Source of the DNA: Synechococcaceae cyanobacterium RL_1_2
GTDB taxonomy: Bacteria > Cyanobacteriota > Cyanobacteriia > Cyanobacteriales > JAAUPO01
Length of the DNA: 9,895 bases
NCBI GenBank assembly: GCA_012033095.1
Contig: JAAUPO010000042.1
Coordinates: 1-9,895 of the forward strand
Direction of reading: 5' to 3'
The position numbers and the translations under genes were made by a program. Each line of letters starts with the position of its first letter. Positions within the stretch are counted from its first letter, which is position 1. A model generated the notes under the pieces. The model was given only the letters and a program-made list of their open reading frames with translations. It made no database searches and was not told where the DNA came from. Shown piece after piece: positions 1 to 7,076 of this stretch.

Positions 1-317
1 TTAGTCGATGTATCCGGAAAACCATCGGTCGTGGTTTTTCTGGTTACCAAAAACGCCACAATTTCCGTCGGGGTAATATGACCCACGGTTCTAAAAATCA
101 CCGCGCCCCTGGTTCTACCGGTGCTGGTACTACCCCTGGACGGGTTTATCCTGGCAAAAAAATGGCCGGTCAATATGGTAACACCAAAGTCACTATCCGC
201 AAACTCAAAGTAGTCAAAATTGACGTTGAGCGAAACCTGTTGCTAGTTAAAGGAGCAATCCCCGGTAAACCTGGCAATCTTGTTAGTATTACCGCTGCCA
301 ACATCGTCGGTAAATAG
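1..317 (+). CDS. rplC: 50S ribosomal protein L3, 3' part (5' end outside window; one frameshift)
   Basis: This is the C-terminal half of L3 (uL3), an early-assembling 23S rRNA-binding protein whose long loop reaches toward the peptidyl transferase centre. About 105 residues of a roughly 210-residue protein are present. The family motif MTHGSKNHR begins at 78, followed by [12 protein letters not shown] and GKKMAG. The Gln that PrmB methylates in E. coli L3 (within its GQNQTPG stretch) is not present; the equivalent here is GAGTTPG. Reading from base 1 gives LVDVSGK, but the conserved continuation [15 protein letters not shown] is in another frame. The switch falls in an A run at 18-21, which needs five A's instead of four, so one A is missing. 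It is followed 46 bases on by rpl4, in the usual order. Identity is very secure; the frameshift is probably a sequence error. Confidence 0.95.
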   Translation, partial: SRCIRKTIGRGFSGYQKRHNFRRGNMTHGSKNHRAPGSTGAGTTPGRVYPGKKMAGQYGNTKVTIRKLKVVKIDVERNLLLVKGAIPGKPGNLVSITAANIVGK

Positions 318-363
318 ATCTAGAACGTTATCCGGAACATCATTTAATAATTGATCCCAAGTT

Positions 364-996
364 ATGATTAATTGTGTAGTTAAAAATTGGCAAGGAGAAG
401 GGGTAGGGGAAGCCAGCCTGGATCTGAAAGTTGCCAAAGAAGAAAATGCCTCCCATATTGTTCACCGTGCGTTAGTACGTCAGATGAACAACGCCCGTCA
501 AGGCAATGCTTCCAGTAAAACTAGAGCGGAAGTCCGTGGTGGTGGTCGTAAGCCCTGGAGACAAAAAGGAACCGGCCGTGCTAGGGCTGGTTCGATCCGT
601 TCTCCCCTATGGAGAGGGGGTGGGGTGATTTTTGGGCCGAAGCCTCGCAGCTTCAGTTCTAAAATGAACCGTAAAGAAAGAAGATTAGCTCTCAGAACTG
701 CTTTTATGAGCCGTACTGAAGACATGATCGTAGTGGAAAACTTTAACGATCAATTCCGGCAACCTAAAACCAAAGATTTGATGGCGGCTTTATCCCGTTG
801 GGGAATTAATGTTGAATCTAAGGTTTTACTCGTGGTTGATGAAATTACGGAAACAGTCCATTGCTCTGCTCGCAATGTCCCAACAATTAACCTCATCAAC
901 CCCAGTGGTTTGAATGTCTATGATGTTCTAGCTGCCGATTATATTGTTACCACCCCAGAAGCCCTTACTCGTATCCAGGAGGTTTATAGTGACTAG
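364..996 (+). CDS. rplD: 50S ribosomal protein L4
   Basis: L4 (uL4) binds 23S rRNA domain I, and its extended loop lines the peptide exit tunnel. The 210-residue reading is intact and of normal length. It opens [11 protein letters not shown], the cyanobacterial type of N-terminus. The basic tunnel loop spans roughly residues 43-95, with [19 protein letters not shown] and then RSPLWRGGG and FGPKPR. The globular part resumes at [13 protein letters not shown]. The start has no Shine-Dalgarno site upstream; the leader is AT-rich. Its 3' end overlaps rpl23 by 8 bases and contains that gene's ribosome binding site. In E. coli L4 also represses its own operon, but nothing in this sequence shows whether that applies here. 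Confidence 0.97.
   Translation: MINCVVKNWQGEGVGEASLDLKVAKEENASHIVHRALVRQMNNARQGNASSKTRAEVRGGGRKPWRQKGTGRARAGSIRSPLWRGGGVIFGPKPRSFSSKMNRKERRLALRTAFMSRTEDMIVVENFNDQFRQPKTKDLMAALSRWGINVESKVLLVVDEITETVHCSARNVPTINLINPSGLNVYDVLAADYIVTTPEALTRIQEVYSD
977..982 (+). promoter_or_regulatory. Shine-Dalgarno site for rpl23, inside rpl4
   Basis: A perfect AGGAGG lies 6 bases before the GTG at 989 and within the last codons of rpl4. It decides the rpl23 start, since no ATG begins a full-length L23. The arrangement suggests translational coupling of L4 and L23 (inference). Confidence 0.85.
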
Positions 997-1301
997 ACTT
1001 TGTGCTGATCGGGATCTTCCTGACCTAATTGTTCGACCCATTACGACTGAAAAAGCAACTATCCTCATGGAGGATAATCAGTACGTATTTGATGTGCTGC
1101 CTCGAGCCACCAAAACCCAAATTAAAGCCGCGATCGAAAACTTTGTTTTCTGTCAAAGTTGCTAGTGTAAACACCATGAATCTTCCCCGGAAGCAAAAAC
1201 GAGTAGGTAAGTTCGTTGGTTATAAAACTAGATATAAACGGGCGATCGTTACCTTAGCAGCAGGGGATGCCATCATCCTTTATCCCGATATTCAGGAATA
1301 G
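989..1301 (+). CDS. rplW: 50S ribosomal protein L23 (GTG start; one frameshift)
   Basis: L23 (uL23) sits at the peptide exit and is the docking point for trigger factor, SRP and the SecY translocon. The chosen start is GTG at 989 behind a perfect Shine-Dalgarno site, giving [17 protein letters not shown]; it overlaps the rpl4 stop by 8 bases. The first part runs through [18 protein letters not shown] to IKAAIEN, and the second part ([17 protein letters not shown], then [12 protein letters not shown]) is in another frame. The switch lies in 1142-1149, where one T is extra, either in TTT (giving ENLFSVKV, which fits the family best) or in TTTT. Corrected length is 103 residues, normal for cyanobacterial L23. 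As written, the frame stops early after ...FCQSC. The identity is certain; the indel is probably artefactual. Confidence 0.93.
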
Positions 1302-1383
1302 TCTGAAGGTTTCAAATTCCGTGTTCTGGCCCTTAACTTGTTGCCAGTTTTAAGCTTAATTTCTTAATTTAAATTAAATCACT

Positions 1384-2209
1384 ATGGGTATTCGTATATA
1401 CAAACCACGTACTCCTGGTACAAGGCAGTCCAGCGTTTCGGACTTTGCTGAAATTACCAAGAGTAAACCCGAAAATCTTTAACTAGTTATAAACATAGGG
1501 CTAAAGGTCGTAACAATCGTGGTGTTATTACCTCCCGCCGTCGTGGCGGTGGCCATAAAAAACTTTATCGTCAAATCGATTTTCGCCGTGATAAGCGAGA
1601 TATGGCGGCCACCGTCATTGCGATCGAGTATGATCCTAACCGCAACGCCCGCATTGCCCTAGTGCAGTACGAAGATGGGGAAAAAGATATATTCTTGCCC
1701 CCACTGGTCTAGGGGTCGGTACCCAAATTATTGCGAGCCCCGATGCCCCGATCGAAGTAGGGAATGCTTTACCCCTTGGTAAAATCCCCCTAGGGGAAAC
1801 CATCCACAATATTGAAATGAAAGTGGGTAAAGGCGGCCAAATCGCCCGTTCAGCTGGAGCTGCTGCTCGATTAGTAGCAAAAGATGGGGATTATGTAACC
1901 ATTGGTTTACCTTCTAAGGAAGTTCGCCTCATTCGTAAGGAATGCTATGCCACCATTGGTAGTGTCGGTAATGCTGAACAGCGGAACCTCAAATTAGGTA
2001 AAGCAGGTCGCACTCGCCACCTCGGCAAACGTCCCCAGGTTCGTGGTAGTGCGATGAACCCAGTGGATCACCCCCACGGTGGTGGAGAAGGCCGGGCTCC
2101 TATTGGTCGTAGCGGTCCTGTAACACCTTGGGGTAAACCAGCCCTAGGGAAGAAAACCCGTAAGAAAAATAAACCTAGCAATAAGTTTATCGTTCGTCGT
2201 CGTCCTTAA
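1384..2209 (+). CDS. rplB: 50S ribosomal protein L2 (two frameshifts)
   Basis: L2 (uL2) binds 23S rRNA at the subunit interface and is needed for subunit joining and peptidyl transfer. It is split over three frames. [17 protein letters not shown] starts at 1384. A missing A at 1472-1475 (residues 30-31, GAA AAA TCT expected) creates an immediate TAA. A second missing A at 1681-1685 (residues 100-101, [12 protein letters not shown] expected) ends the middle segment. After both corrections the protein is 275 residues, the family's usual size. Landmarks are GRNNRG and RRRGGGHKK near residues 42-60 and [14 protein letters not shown] near 225-238, which contains the conserved histidine important for activity. 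There is no Shine-Dalgarno site; the start follows an AT-rich 82-base gap. As written the gene could not make L2, so a sequence error is likely. Confidence 0.94.
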
Positions 2210-2235
2210 AGTTACCCCCTACATTACTACTACCC

Positions 2236-2514
2236 ATGAGTCGTTCCTTAAAAAAAGGTCCCTTCGTAGCTGACAGTCTTCTCTCTAAAATTGAGAAACT
2301 CAACGCTAGTGGAGACAAAAAAAGTTGTCAAAACCTGGTCCCGTGCTTCTACGATTATTCCCCAATGGTAGGCCATACAATCGCAGTGCATAACGGTCGT
2401 CAACATGTGCCCGTCTATGTGTCTGAGCAAATGGTGGGCCATAAGTTAGGAGAATTTGCTCCTACTCGTACATTTAAAGGTCACGCCAAAAGTGACAAAA
2501 AAGCTCGGAGATAG
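2236..2514 (+). CDS. rpsS: 30S ribosomal protein S19 (compensating +1/-1 indels garble 14 residues)
   Basis: S19 (uS19) is in the head of the small subunit, pairs with S13 and contacts the A-site finger. The frame is open for 92 residues, the normal length, with SRSLKKGPF at the start and [16 protein letters not shown] followed by KSDKKARR at the end. Residues 30-43 read [14 protein letters not shown], unlike any S19. Shifting the frame in that stretch gives [14 protein letters not shown], the conserved core. The run of seven A's at 2317-2323 needs six, and AA at 2364-2365 needs three, so the two errors cancel. The start has no Shine-Dalgarno site. The 3' end carries the rpl22 ribosome binding site. 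Identity is secure, but the translation as written is wrong in the middle. Confidence 0.95.
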   Translation: MSRSLKKGPFVADSLLSKIEKLNASGDKKSCQNLVPCFYDYSPMVGHTIAVHNGRQHVPVYVSEQMVGHKLGEFAPTRTFKGHAKSDKKARR

Positions 2515-2517
2515 GAG
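2513..2517 (+). promoter_or_regulatory. Shine-Dalgarno site for rpl22, overlapping the rps19 stop
   Basis: AGGAG shares its first two bases with the TAG stop of rps19 and lies 12 bases before the rpl22 ATG. The spacing is a little long but workable. It suggests that ribosomes finishing rps19 reinitiate on rpl22. Confidence 0.65.
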
Positions 2518-2529
2518 TAAATAACAATT

Positions 2530-2886
2530 ATGGCTATTAATTCAGATTTAGAAGTAAAAGCGATCGCTCGTTATGTCCGCATGTCCCCCCATAAGGTACG
2601 TCGGGTTCTAGACCAGATCAGAGGTCGTTCCTACCGTGAAGCTTTGATCATTTTAGAGTTTATGCCTTACCGTGCTTGTGATCCTATCCTCAAAACCCTT
2701 CGCTCTGCCGCTGCTAACGCTGAGCATAACGAAGGACTTGAGCCAGCGAATTTAGTTGTTAGCACTGCTTTTGCGGATGAAGGCCCCAGCTTAAAACGTT
2801 ATCGCCCTCGGGCCCAAGGTCGAGCTTTCAAAATCAAAAAGCCCACTTGCCACATCACCGTTGCAGTCGCACCCCAAGCAAGTTAA
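2530..2886 (+). CDS. rplV: 50S ribosomal protein L22
   Basis: L22 (uL22) spans the large subunit beside the exit tunnel, and its beta-hairpin tip, with L4, forms the tunnel constriction. The reading is intact at 118 residues. Landmarks are [23 protein letters not shown] near the N-terminus, [11 protein letters not shown] near the middle, and the hairpin with its flanks in the C-terminal third ([19 protein letters not shown], then [10 protein letters not shown]). The gene contains a perfect HIP1 octamer at 2560-2567. It lies 15 bases after rps19 and 26 before rps3. Nothing unusual. Confidence 0.97.
   Translation: MAINSDLEVKAIARYVRMSPHKVRRVLDQIRGRSYREALIILEFMPYRACDPILKTLRSAAANAEHNEGLEPANLVVSTAFADEGPSLKRYRPRAQGRAFKIKKPTCHITVAVAPQAS
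2560..2567 (+). repeat. HIP1 octamer GCGATCGC (in rpl22)
   Basis: This perfect palindromic octamer is the highly iterated motif of many cyanobacterial genomes. It is one of three in this window, where random sequence would give far fewer than one. It supports a cyanobacterial origin; its function is not settled. Confidence 0.85.
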
Positions 2887-2912
2887 GAAATTTATTTTAA
2901 ATAACAAATAAC

Positions 2913-3631
2913 ATGGGACAAAAATACACCCAATCGGCTTCCGACTAGGGATTACCAAACAACACCAATCCTGCTGGTATGCTGATCCTAAAGGCTATCC
3001 AGAACGGCTACAGGAAGATCACAAAATCCGTAGCTATATCACCAGTAAGCTAGATAACGCTGGTATTTCTACTATCAAAATTGAGCGTAAAGCTGACCAA
3101 ATTGATCTAGAAATCCACACCGCTAGACCCGGTATTGTTGTCGGTCGTGGGGGCACTGGCATTGACAGCCTGCGCACCAACCTTCAACAAGAGCTAGGGG
3201 ACAACCGCCAAATCCGCATCAATGTGATGGAAATCGCCAAAGCGGATGCGGATGCCGTACTCATTGGTGAATATATCGCTCAGCAACTTGAAAAACGGGT
3301 TTCTTTTCGCAGAACCGTAAGACAAGCCATTCAACGGGCTCAGAAGGCTGAGGTTCAAGGCATTAAAATTCAAGTTAGTGGCCGTTTGAATGGGGCTGAA
3401 ATTGCCCGTACCGAATGGACTAGGGAAGGTCGAGTTCCTTTGCATACCCTCCGCGCAGACATTGACTATGCCTACGTTACAGCCAAAACTATCTACGGCA
3501 TTCTAGGGATTAAGGTTTGGATTTTTAAAGGAGAAATCATTCCGGGGCAAGAATCCTTGACTTTACCCACTGCTGCCAAACCCCAAAAGAAACGTCGTCG
3601 TCAAAACTTTGAAGACCGTTCAGCAGACTAG
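2913..3631 (+). CDS. rpsC: 30S ribosomal protein S3 (one frameshift near the start)
   Basis: S3 (uS3) lies at the mRNA entry channel of the small subunit and helps unwind mRNA. The start ATG at 2913 gives MGQK, and the conserved continuation [12 protein letters not shown] is in another frame. The A run at 2920-2924 has five A's where six are needed. The corrected length is 239 residues, as usual in cyanobacteria. The type-2 KH domain follows, with its GRGG loop at residues 78-81 inside [17 protein letters not shown]. The C-terminal domain has [16 protein letters not shown] and ends in a basic tail (KPQKKRRRQ). Without the correction, the only long frame starts at an internal ATG (3224), which would drop the KH domain; that start should not be used. 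No Shine-Dalgarno site precedes the ATG. Confidence 0.94.
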
Positions 3632-3677
3632 AGTTTTCTTTTTACCCGATCAATAGCTCACATATTGTAACTAGACT

Positions 3678-4097
3678 ATGTTAAGTCCTAAACGTACTAA
3701 GTTCCGTAAGCAGCACCGAGGGCGGATGAAAGGCATGGCCCACCGGGGCAATTCCTTAAACTTTGGGGATTTTGCCCTACAGGCTACTGAACCATCCTGG
3801 ATCACTTCCCGCCAAATTGAATCTGCCCGTCGTGCGATGAATCGTTATATCAAACGGGGAGGAAAAATCTGGATTAGAATTTTCCCTGATAAGCCAGTAA
3901 CCATGCGTCCTGCTGAAACCAGGATGGGATCTGGTAAAGGTAATCCTGAATTTTGGGTGGCAGTGGTTAAACCCGGTCGCATTTTGTTTGAAATTGCTGG
4001 CGTTAGTGAACCGATCGCGAAAGAAGCTATGCGCTTAGCAGCTCAAAAACTACCCATTAAAACTAAGTTTATTCAACGTCAACAAGAATATATTTAG
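3678..4097 (+). CDS. rplP: 50S ribosomal protein L16
   Basis: L16 (uL16) helps position tRNA at the A and P sites and is a late assembly protein of the large subunit. The reading is intact at 139 residues, the normal length. Landmarks are [19 protein letters not shown] at the N-terminus, [16 protein letters not shown] near 60-75, [21 protein letters not shown] near 80-100, and [16 protein letters not shown] near the end. The start is preceded by ACT rather than a Shine-Dalgarno site. A 46-base AT-rich gap separates it from rps3 and a 52-base gap from rpl29. Nothing unusual. Confidence 0.97.
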   Translation: MLSPKRTKFRKQHRGRMKGMAHRGNSLNFGDFALQATEPSWITSRQIESARRAMNRYIKRGGKIWIRIFPDKPVTMRPAETRMGSGKGNPEFWVAVVKPGRILFEIAGVSEPIAKEAMRLAAQKLPIKTKFIQRQQEYI

Positions 4098-4149
4098 ATT
4101 TAGCTCTAACCATATCTTCTGACCTATTTATTTTTACCCACCGATAACT

Positions 4150-4419
4150 ATGGCTTTACCAAAAATCCAAGAAGTTAGGGAACTAAACGACGAACAACTA
4201 GCTGCTGAAATTGTTGACACCAAAAAACAGTTATTTGATCTCCGTCTGAAACAGGCCACCCAACAACTGGACAAACCCCACTTATTCAAACATACCCGTC
4301 ACCGTTTAGCTCAACTTTTAACAGTGGAAACGGAAAGAGGGCTTGTTAAAGGTAGCAAAAAAACTCAACGCAAAAAAGCTGCTATTGCCAAATCTAACTC
4401 TTTAACTGAGGAGGCTTAA
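4150..4419 (+). CDS. rpmC: 50S ribosomal protein L29 (long basic C-terminal tail)
   Basis: L29 (uL29) lies near the tunnel exit beside L23. The protein is 89 residues, longer than the roughly 65-75 usual for the family. Residues 1-63 are typical: [33 protein letters not shown], then [13 protein letters not shown]. The remainder is a Lys-rich tail ([16 protein letters not shown], then a short acidic end). Neither other frame gives a better ending, and the stop lies 8 bases before rps17 just after a strong Shine-Dalgarno site, so the tail is likely genuine. An indel here cannot be fully excluded, given the damaged neighbours. The start lacks a Shine-Dalgarno site. Confidence 0.93.
   Translation: MALPKIQEVRELNDEQLAAEIVDTKKQLFDLRLKQATQQLDKPHLFKHTRHRLAQLLTVETERGLVKGSKKTQRKKAAIAKSNSLTEEA
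4408..4414 (+). promoter_or_regulatory. Shine-Dalgarno site for rps17, inside rpl29
   Basis: GAGGAGG sits over the last rpl29 codons, ahead of the TAA at 4417, and 13 bases before the rps17 ATG. The spacing is long, but the match to the 16S anti-Shine-Dalgarno sequence is strong, which suggests coupled translation. Confidence 0.7.
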
Positions 4420-4427
4420 ACCAAACC

Positions 4428-4668
4428 ATGGCACTCAAAGAAAGAATTGGGACCGTAATTAGTAACAAAATGGATAAAACTGTTGTTGTTGCTGTGGAGA
4501 ACCGTTCTCCCCATCCCAAATACATCAAAGTGGTTGTTAAACCAAAAGTACAAAGCCCACGACGAAAATAATCAATGTAAAGAGGGCGATCGCGTACGCA
4601 TTAGCGAAACCAGACCCATGAGCCGTACCAAGCGGTGGACTGTTTCCGAAATTTTAGAATCCAAGTAA
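4428..4668 (+). CDS. rpsQ: 30S ribosomal protein S17 (two adjacent single-A deletions)
   Basis: S17 (uS17) is a primary 16S rRNA-binding protein of OB-fold type in the small-subunit body. The start ATG at 4428 gives [21 protein letters not shown], then [15 protein letters not shown]. The conserved continuation [21 protein letters not shown] and then [14 protein letters not shown] is in another frame, offset by two bases. The fit needs AAAA for AAA at 4539-4541 and AAAAA for AAAA at 4544-4547, giving KTKKYK. Corrected length is 80 residues, as usual. Uncorrected, an internal ATG at 4483 would give a false 61-residue protein with about 20 wrong N-terminal residues. A perfect HIP1 site lies at 4586-4593. 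Confidence 0.94.
4586..4593 (+). repeat. HIP1 octamer GCGATCGC (in rps17)
   Basis: The second perfect HIP1 octamer falls in the EGDRV coding stretch of rps17. The same octamer also occurs in rpl22 and rpl5. Confidence 0.85.
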
Positions 4669-4696
4669 AATTCATTCCCTTCTGGTTGTAAAGATC

Positions 4697-5064
4697 GTGA
4701 TTCAACAGCAAACCTATTTAAATGTGGCTGACAACAGCGGTGCCAAAAAATCATGTGCTTACGGGTACTTGGTACTGGCAACTGCACCTATGGCAGCATT
4801 GGGGACACCATTGTCGCCGTAGTCAAAGAAGCCATTCCTAACATGGCGGTCAAAAAATCCGACGTGGTTAAGGCCGTAATTGTTCGTACCCGCCAATCCC
4901 TTCGCCGTGACAGTGGCATGAGTATTCGTTTTGACGACAACGCGGCGGTAATTATTAACGCCGATGGTAATCCCAGAGGTACCCGGGTCTTTGGCCCAGT
5001 AGCCAGGGAATTAAGGGATAAAAACTTCACTAAAATTGTTTCCCTTGCGCCGGAGGTTATCTAA
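4697..5064 (+). CDS. rplN: 50S ribosomal protein L14 (GTG start; one frameshift)
   Basis: L14 (uL14) contacts L19 and the small subunit in bridges B5 and B8, and is the binding site of the silencing factor RsfS. The start is GTG at 4697, since only this gives the family's [17 protein letters not shown]; no in-frame ATG or Shine-Dalgarno site is near. The continuation [14 protein letters not shown] is in another frame. The A run at 4745-4750 has six A's where seven are needed (residues 17-19, KKI). Corrected length is 122 residues, exactly the usual size. Further landmarks are [22 protein letters not shown] and [15 protein letters not shown] near the C-terminus. The stop directly abuts the rpl24 ATG. 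Confidence 0.94.
5052..5056 (+). promoter_or_regulatory. Shine-Dalgarno site for rpl24, inside rpl14
   Basis: GGAGG lies 8 bases before the rpl24 ATG, within the last codons of rpl14. The rpl14 TAA at 5062-5064 touches the next ATG, so coupled translation is likely. Confidence 0.85.
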
Positions 5065-5412
5065 ATGAGTGTCAAAAAAGAAACCCCTAACCGTTATGCC
5101 ATGCACGTCAAAAAAGGAGATACGGTACAAGTAATCTCCGGTCGTGACAAGGGCAAAGTGGGAATCATTGAAAAAGTTTTCCCAAAAACCAGCACTGTCA
5201 TCGTGAAAGGGGTCAACATTAAAACCAAACATGTTAAGCCCCAACGAGACGGAGAATCCGGGCAAATCAATACTTTTGAAGCCCCCATTCATAGTTCCAA
5301 CGTGATGCTCTATTCCGATAAGGAAAAAGTAGCTAGCCGCGTCAGCTATGTCGTCAATGAGGATGGTCGTAAAGTAAGAAAACTTAAAAAAACCGGCGAA
5401 ATCATCGACTAG
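5065..5412 (+). CDS. rplX: 50S ribosomal protein L24
   Basis: L24 (uL24) is one of the initiators of large-subunit assembly and binds the 5' end of 23S rRNA. The reading is intact at 115 residues, normal for cyanobacteria. The KOW motif spans about residues 14-51 ([20 protein letters not shown], then [17 protein letters not shown]), followed by KTKHVKPQ and [12 protein letters not shown]. The C-terminal part is basic ([13 protein letters not shown]) and contains a seven-A run at 5386-5392 that is correct in frame. The ATG immediately follows the rpl14 stop and has a well placed GGAGG. Confidence 0.97.
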   Translation: MSVKKETPNRYAMHVKKGDTVQVISGRDKGKVGIIEKVFPKTSTVIVKGVNIKTKHVKPQRDGESGQINTFEAPIHSSNVMLYSDKEKVASRVSYVVNEDGRKVRKLKKTGEIID

Positions 5413-5485
5413 CAGCTTCTTTAAATAACTTTAATTTTACAACTCTGACCAAGCCCAGAGCATTATTAACCACTAGTTCCTAACT

Positions 5486-6031
5486 ATGACCCAGTCTATT
5501 AAAGAAAAATATCTCCAAACTGTGGTTCCCAAGTTGCAAGAGCAGTTTAACTATACCAATATTCACCAAGTACCTAAACTACTAAAGGTTACCGTGAACC
5601 GAGGATTAGGGGAAGCTTCTCAAAATGCTAAAGCTTTGGAATCTTCCATTCAGGAATTAACCACCATCACTGGTCAAAAGCCCGTGGTCACCCGTGCCAA
5701 AAAAGCGATCGCTGGCTTTAAAATCCGTCAAGGGATGCCCGTTGGGGTGATGGTAACCCTGCGCTCAGACAAAATGTACTCTTTCGTCGGCCGGTTAATT
5801 CACTTAGCCCTACCCCGTATTCGTGACTTTAGAGGAATTAATCCTAAAAGTTTTGATGGTCGTGGTAACTACAGTTTAGGGGTAAAAGAACAGTTAATTT
5901 TCCCCGAAATCGAATACGACAGTATCGACCAAATCCGAGGAATGGATATTTCCATTATCACCACTGCCAAAACCGACGAAGAAGGCAGAGCCTTACTTCG
6001 GGAATTAGGTATGCCCTTTCGCAACAGTTAA
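5486..6031 (+). CDS. rplE: 50S ribosomal protein L5
   Basis: L5 (uL5) binds 5S rRNA in the central protuberance and contacts P-site tRNA. The reading is intact at 181 residues. Landmarks are [20 protein letters not shown] near 30-50, [19 protein letters not shown] near 63-81, [20 protein letters not shown] near 110-129, and [21 protein letters not shown] at the C-terminus. A mild oddity is [11 protein letters not shown] at residues 100-110; most bacterial L5 proteins have an acidic residue where Gly102 stands (FLDRL or FERL). A base substitution or natural variation could explain this. The start follows a 73-base gap and has no Shine-Dalgarno site. rps14, which follows rplE in E. coli, is absent here. 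Confidence 0.97.
   Translation: MTQSIKEKYLQTVVPKLQEQFNYTNIHQVPKLLKVTVNRGLGEASQNAKALESSIQELTTITGQKPVVTRAKKAIAGFKIRQGMPVGVMVTLRSDKMYSFVGRLIHLALPRIRDFRGINPKSFDGRGNYSLGVKEQLIFPEIEYDSIDQIRGMDISIITTAKTDEEGRALLRELGMPFRNS
5705..5712 (+). repeat. HIP1 octamer GCGATCGC (in rpl5)
   Basis: The third perfect HIP1 octamer encodes part of the KKAIAGF stretch of L5. Several near matches containing CGATCG also occur in the window, for example near 1130, 1242, 1620 and 9768. Confidence 0.85.
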
Positions 6032-6064
6032 ATCCTTGTAATCATTAGTAATTAAATGGGAATA

Positions 6065-6466
6065 ATGGCAGCAACCGACACTATCTCAGATATGCTCACC
6101 CGCATCCGTAATGCATGCCTCGTTGGTCATGAAAGCACTAGAGTACCTAGTACTAAGATGACCCGTAGCATTGCGGAAGTACTCAAAAGTGAAGGATTTA
6201 TTGAATCCTTCGAAGAAATTGAAGAAAGTCCCAGAACCTTTCTGGTCGTTACGCTTAAATATAAAGGTCGCAGCCGCGATCCAATCATCACCACCCTCAA
6301 ACGGGTTAGTAAGCCTGGTTTAAGGGTTTACTCCCGCAATAAAGATATTCCCCGTGTCCTAGGCGGCATTGGCATCGCCATTATTTCCACGTCGAAAGGC
6401 ATTATGACCGATCGAGAAGCCCGCAAACAGGGAGTAGGGGGAGAAATTCTCTGCTATGTCTGGTAA
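6065..6466 (+). CDS. rpsH: 30S ribosomal protein S8
   Basis: S8 (uS8) is a primary 16S rRNA-binding protein of the platform; in E. coli it also represses the spc operon. From ATG 6065 the protein is 133 residues and opens [17 protein letters not shown], exactly the family pattern. An in-frame ATG at 6056 would add MGI; it is less likely because it departs from the conserved N-terminus, and the GGGA just before 6065 may act as a weak ribosome contact. Later landmarks are [20 protein letters not shown], then [20 protein letters not shown] near 80-100 and the C-terminal [20 protein letters not shown], which binds the rRNA. Intact. Confidence 0.95.
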   Translation: MAATDTISDMLTRIRNACLVGHESTRVPSTKMTRSIAEVLKSEGFIESFEEIEESPRTFLVVTLKYKGRSRDPIITTLKRVSKPGLRVYSRNKDIPRVLGGIGIAIISTSKGIMTDREARKQGVGGEILCYVW

Positions 6467-6526
6467 CACCAGTTTAAGAGTTAATTTCAAACACTATCCA
6501 AAACATTTAACAAGTTTTATTTAGCT

Positions 6527-7063
6527 ATGTCTCGTATTGGCAAAAGCCCCATAAATATTCCAGACAAAGTGACAGTGACCATTAACGGTCTGAACGTGGC
6601 CGTAAAAGGGCCGAAGGGATCCCTCGCCCGTGAGCTCCCCACTTTAGTCAAAATTAAACAAGAAAATAACGTCTTAACCGTAGAGCGGGAAAACGAATCT
6701 CGTAAAGCTCGCGAACGTCACGGCTTGAGCCGCACCTTAGTCGCTAACATGATTGAAGGCGTTTCTAACGGTTTTCAAAAACGTTTAACTATCATCGGTG
6801 TGGGTTATCGTGCCCAAGCCCAGGGTAAAAAATTAACCCTTAACGTTGGTTACAGTAAACCTGTGGAAATGGAAATGCCCGATGGCATCAATGCCACAGT
6901 GGAAGGTAACACTACGGTAATTATTGATGGCATTAGCAAAGAAGATGTGGGTAATGTCGCCGCTAAAGTTAGGGCCGTTCGTCCTCCTGAACCCTATAAA
7001 GGTAAAGGCATCCGTTACGAAAACGAATACGTTAGACGTAAAGCTGGTAAAACCGGTAAATAA
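6527..7063 (+). CDS. rplF: 50S ribosomal protein L6
   Basis: L6 (uL6) lies near the sarcin-ricin loop and factor-binding site. The reading is intact at 178 residues. It opens [17 protein letters not shown] and carries two repeated alpha/beta domains, roughly residues 1-80 and 82-170. The second includes [17 protein letters not shown] and [16 protein letters not shown]. The family signature [20 protein letters not shown] ends the protein. The start is preceded by AGCT without a Shine-Dalgarno site, behind a 60-base AT-rich gap. Nothing unusual. Confidence 0.97.
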   Translation: MSRIGKSPINIPDKVTVTINGLNVAVKGPKGSLARELPTLVKIKQENNVLTVERENESRKARERHGLSRTLVANMIEGVSNGFQKRLTIIGVGYRAQAQGKKLTLNVGYSKPVEMEMPDGINATVEGNTTVIIDGISKEDVGNVAAKVRAVRPPEPYKGKGIRYENEYVRRKAGKTGK

Positions 7064-7076
7064 TAGGTAGTTAGCT

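Noticed and set aside
1384..2209. rpl2 and the other broken genes as true pseudogenes in a decaying genome
   Set aside because: Apart from the run-length indels the coding sequence is highly conserved with no stops or substitutions of the kind decay produces.
5443..5460. CTCTG/CAGAG inverted repeat between rpl24 and rpl5 as a terminator
   Set aside because: The stem is only five pairs, the loop eight bases, and no T run follows.
6056..6058. ATG at 6056 as the rps8 start
   Set aside because: It adds MGI before the conserved [14 protein letters not shown] 6065 gives the normal 133 residues.
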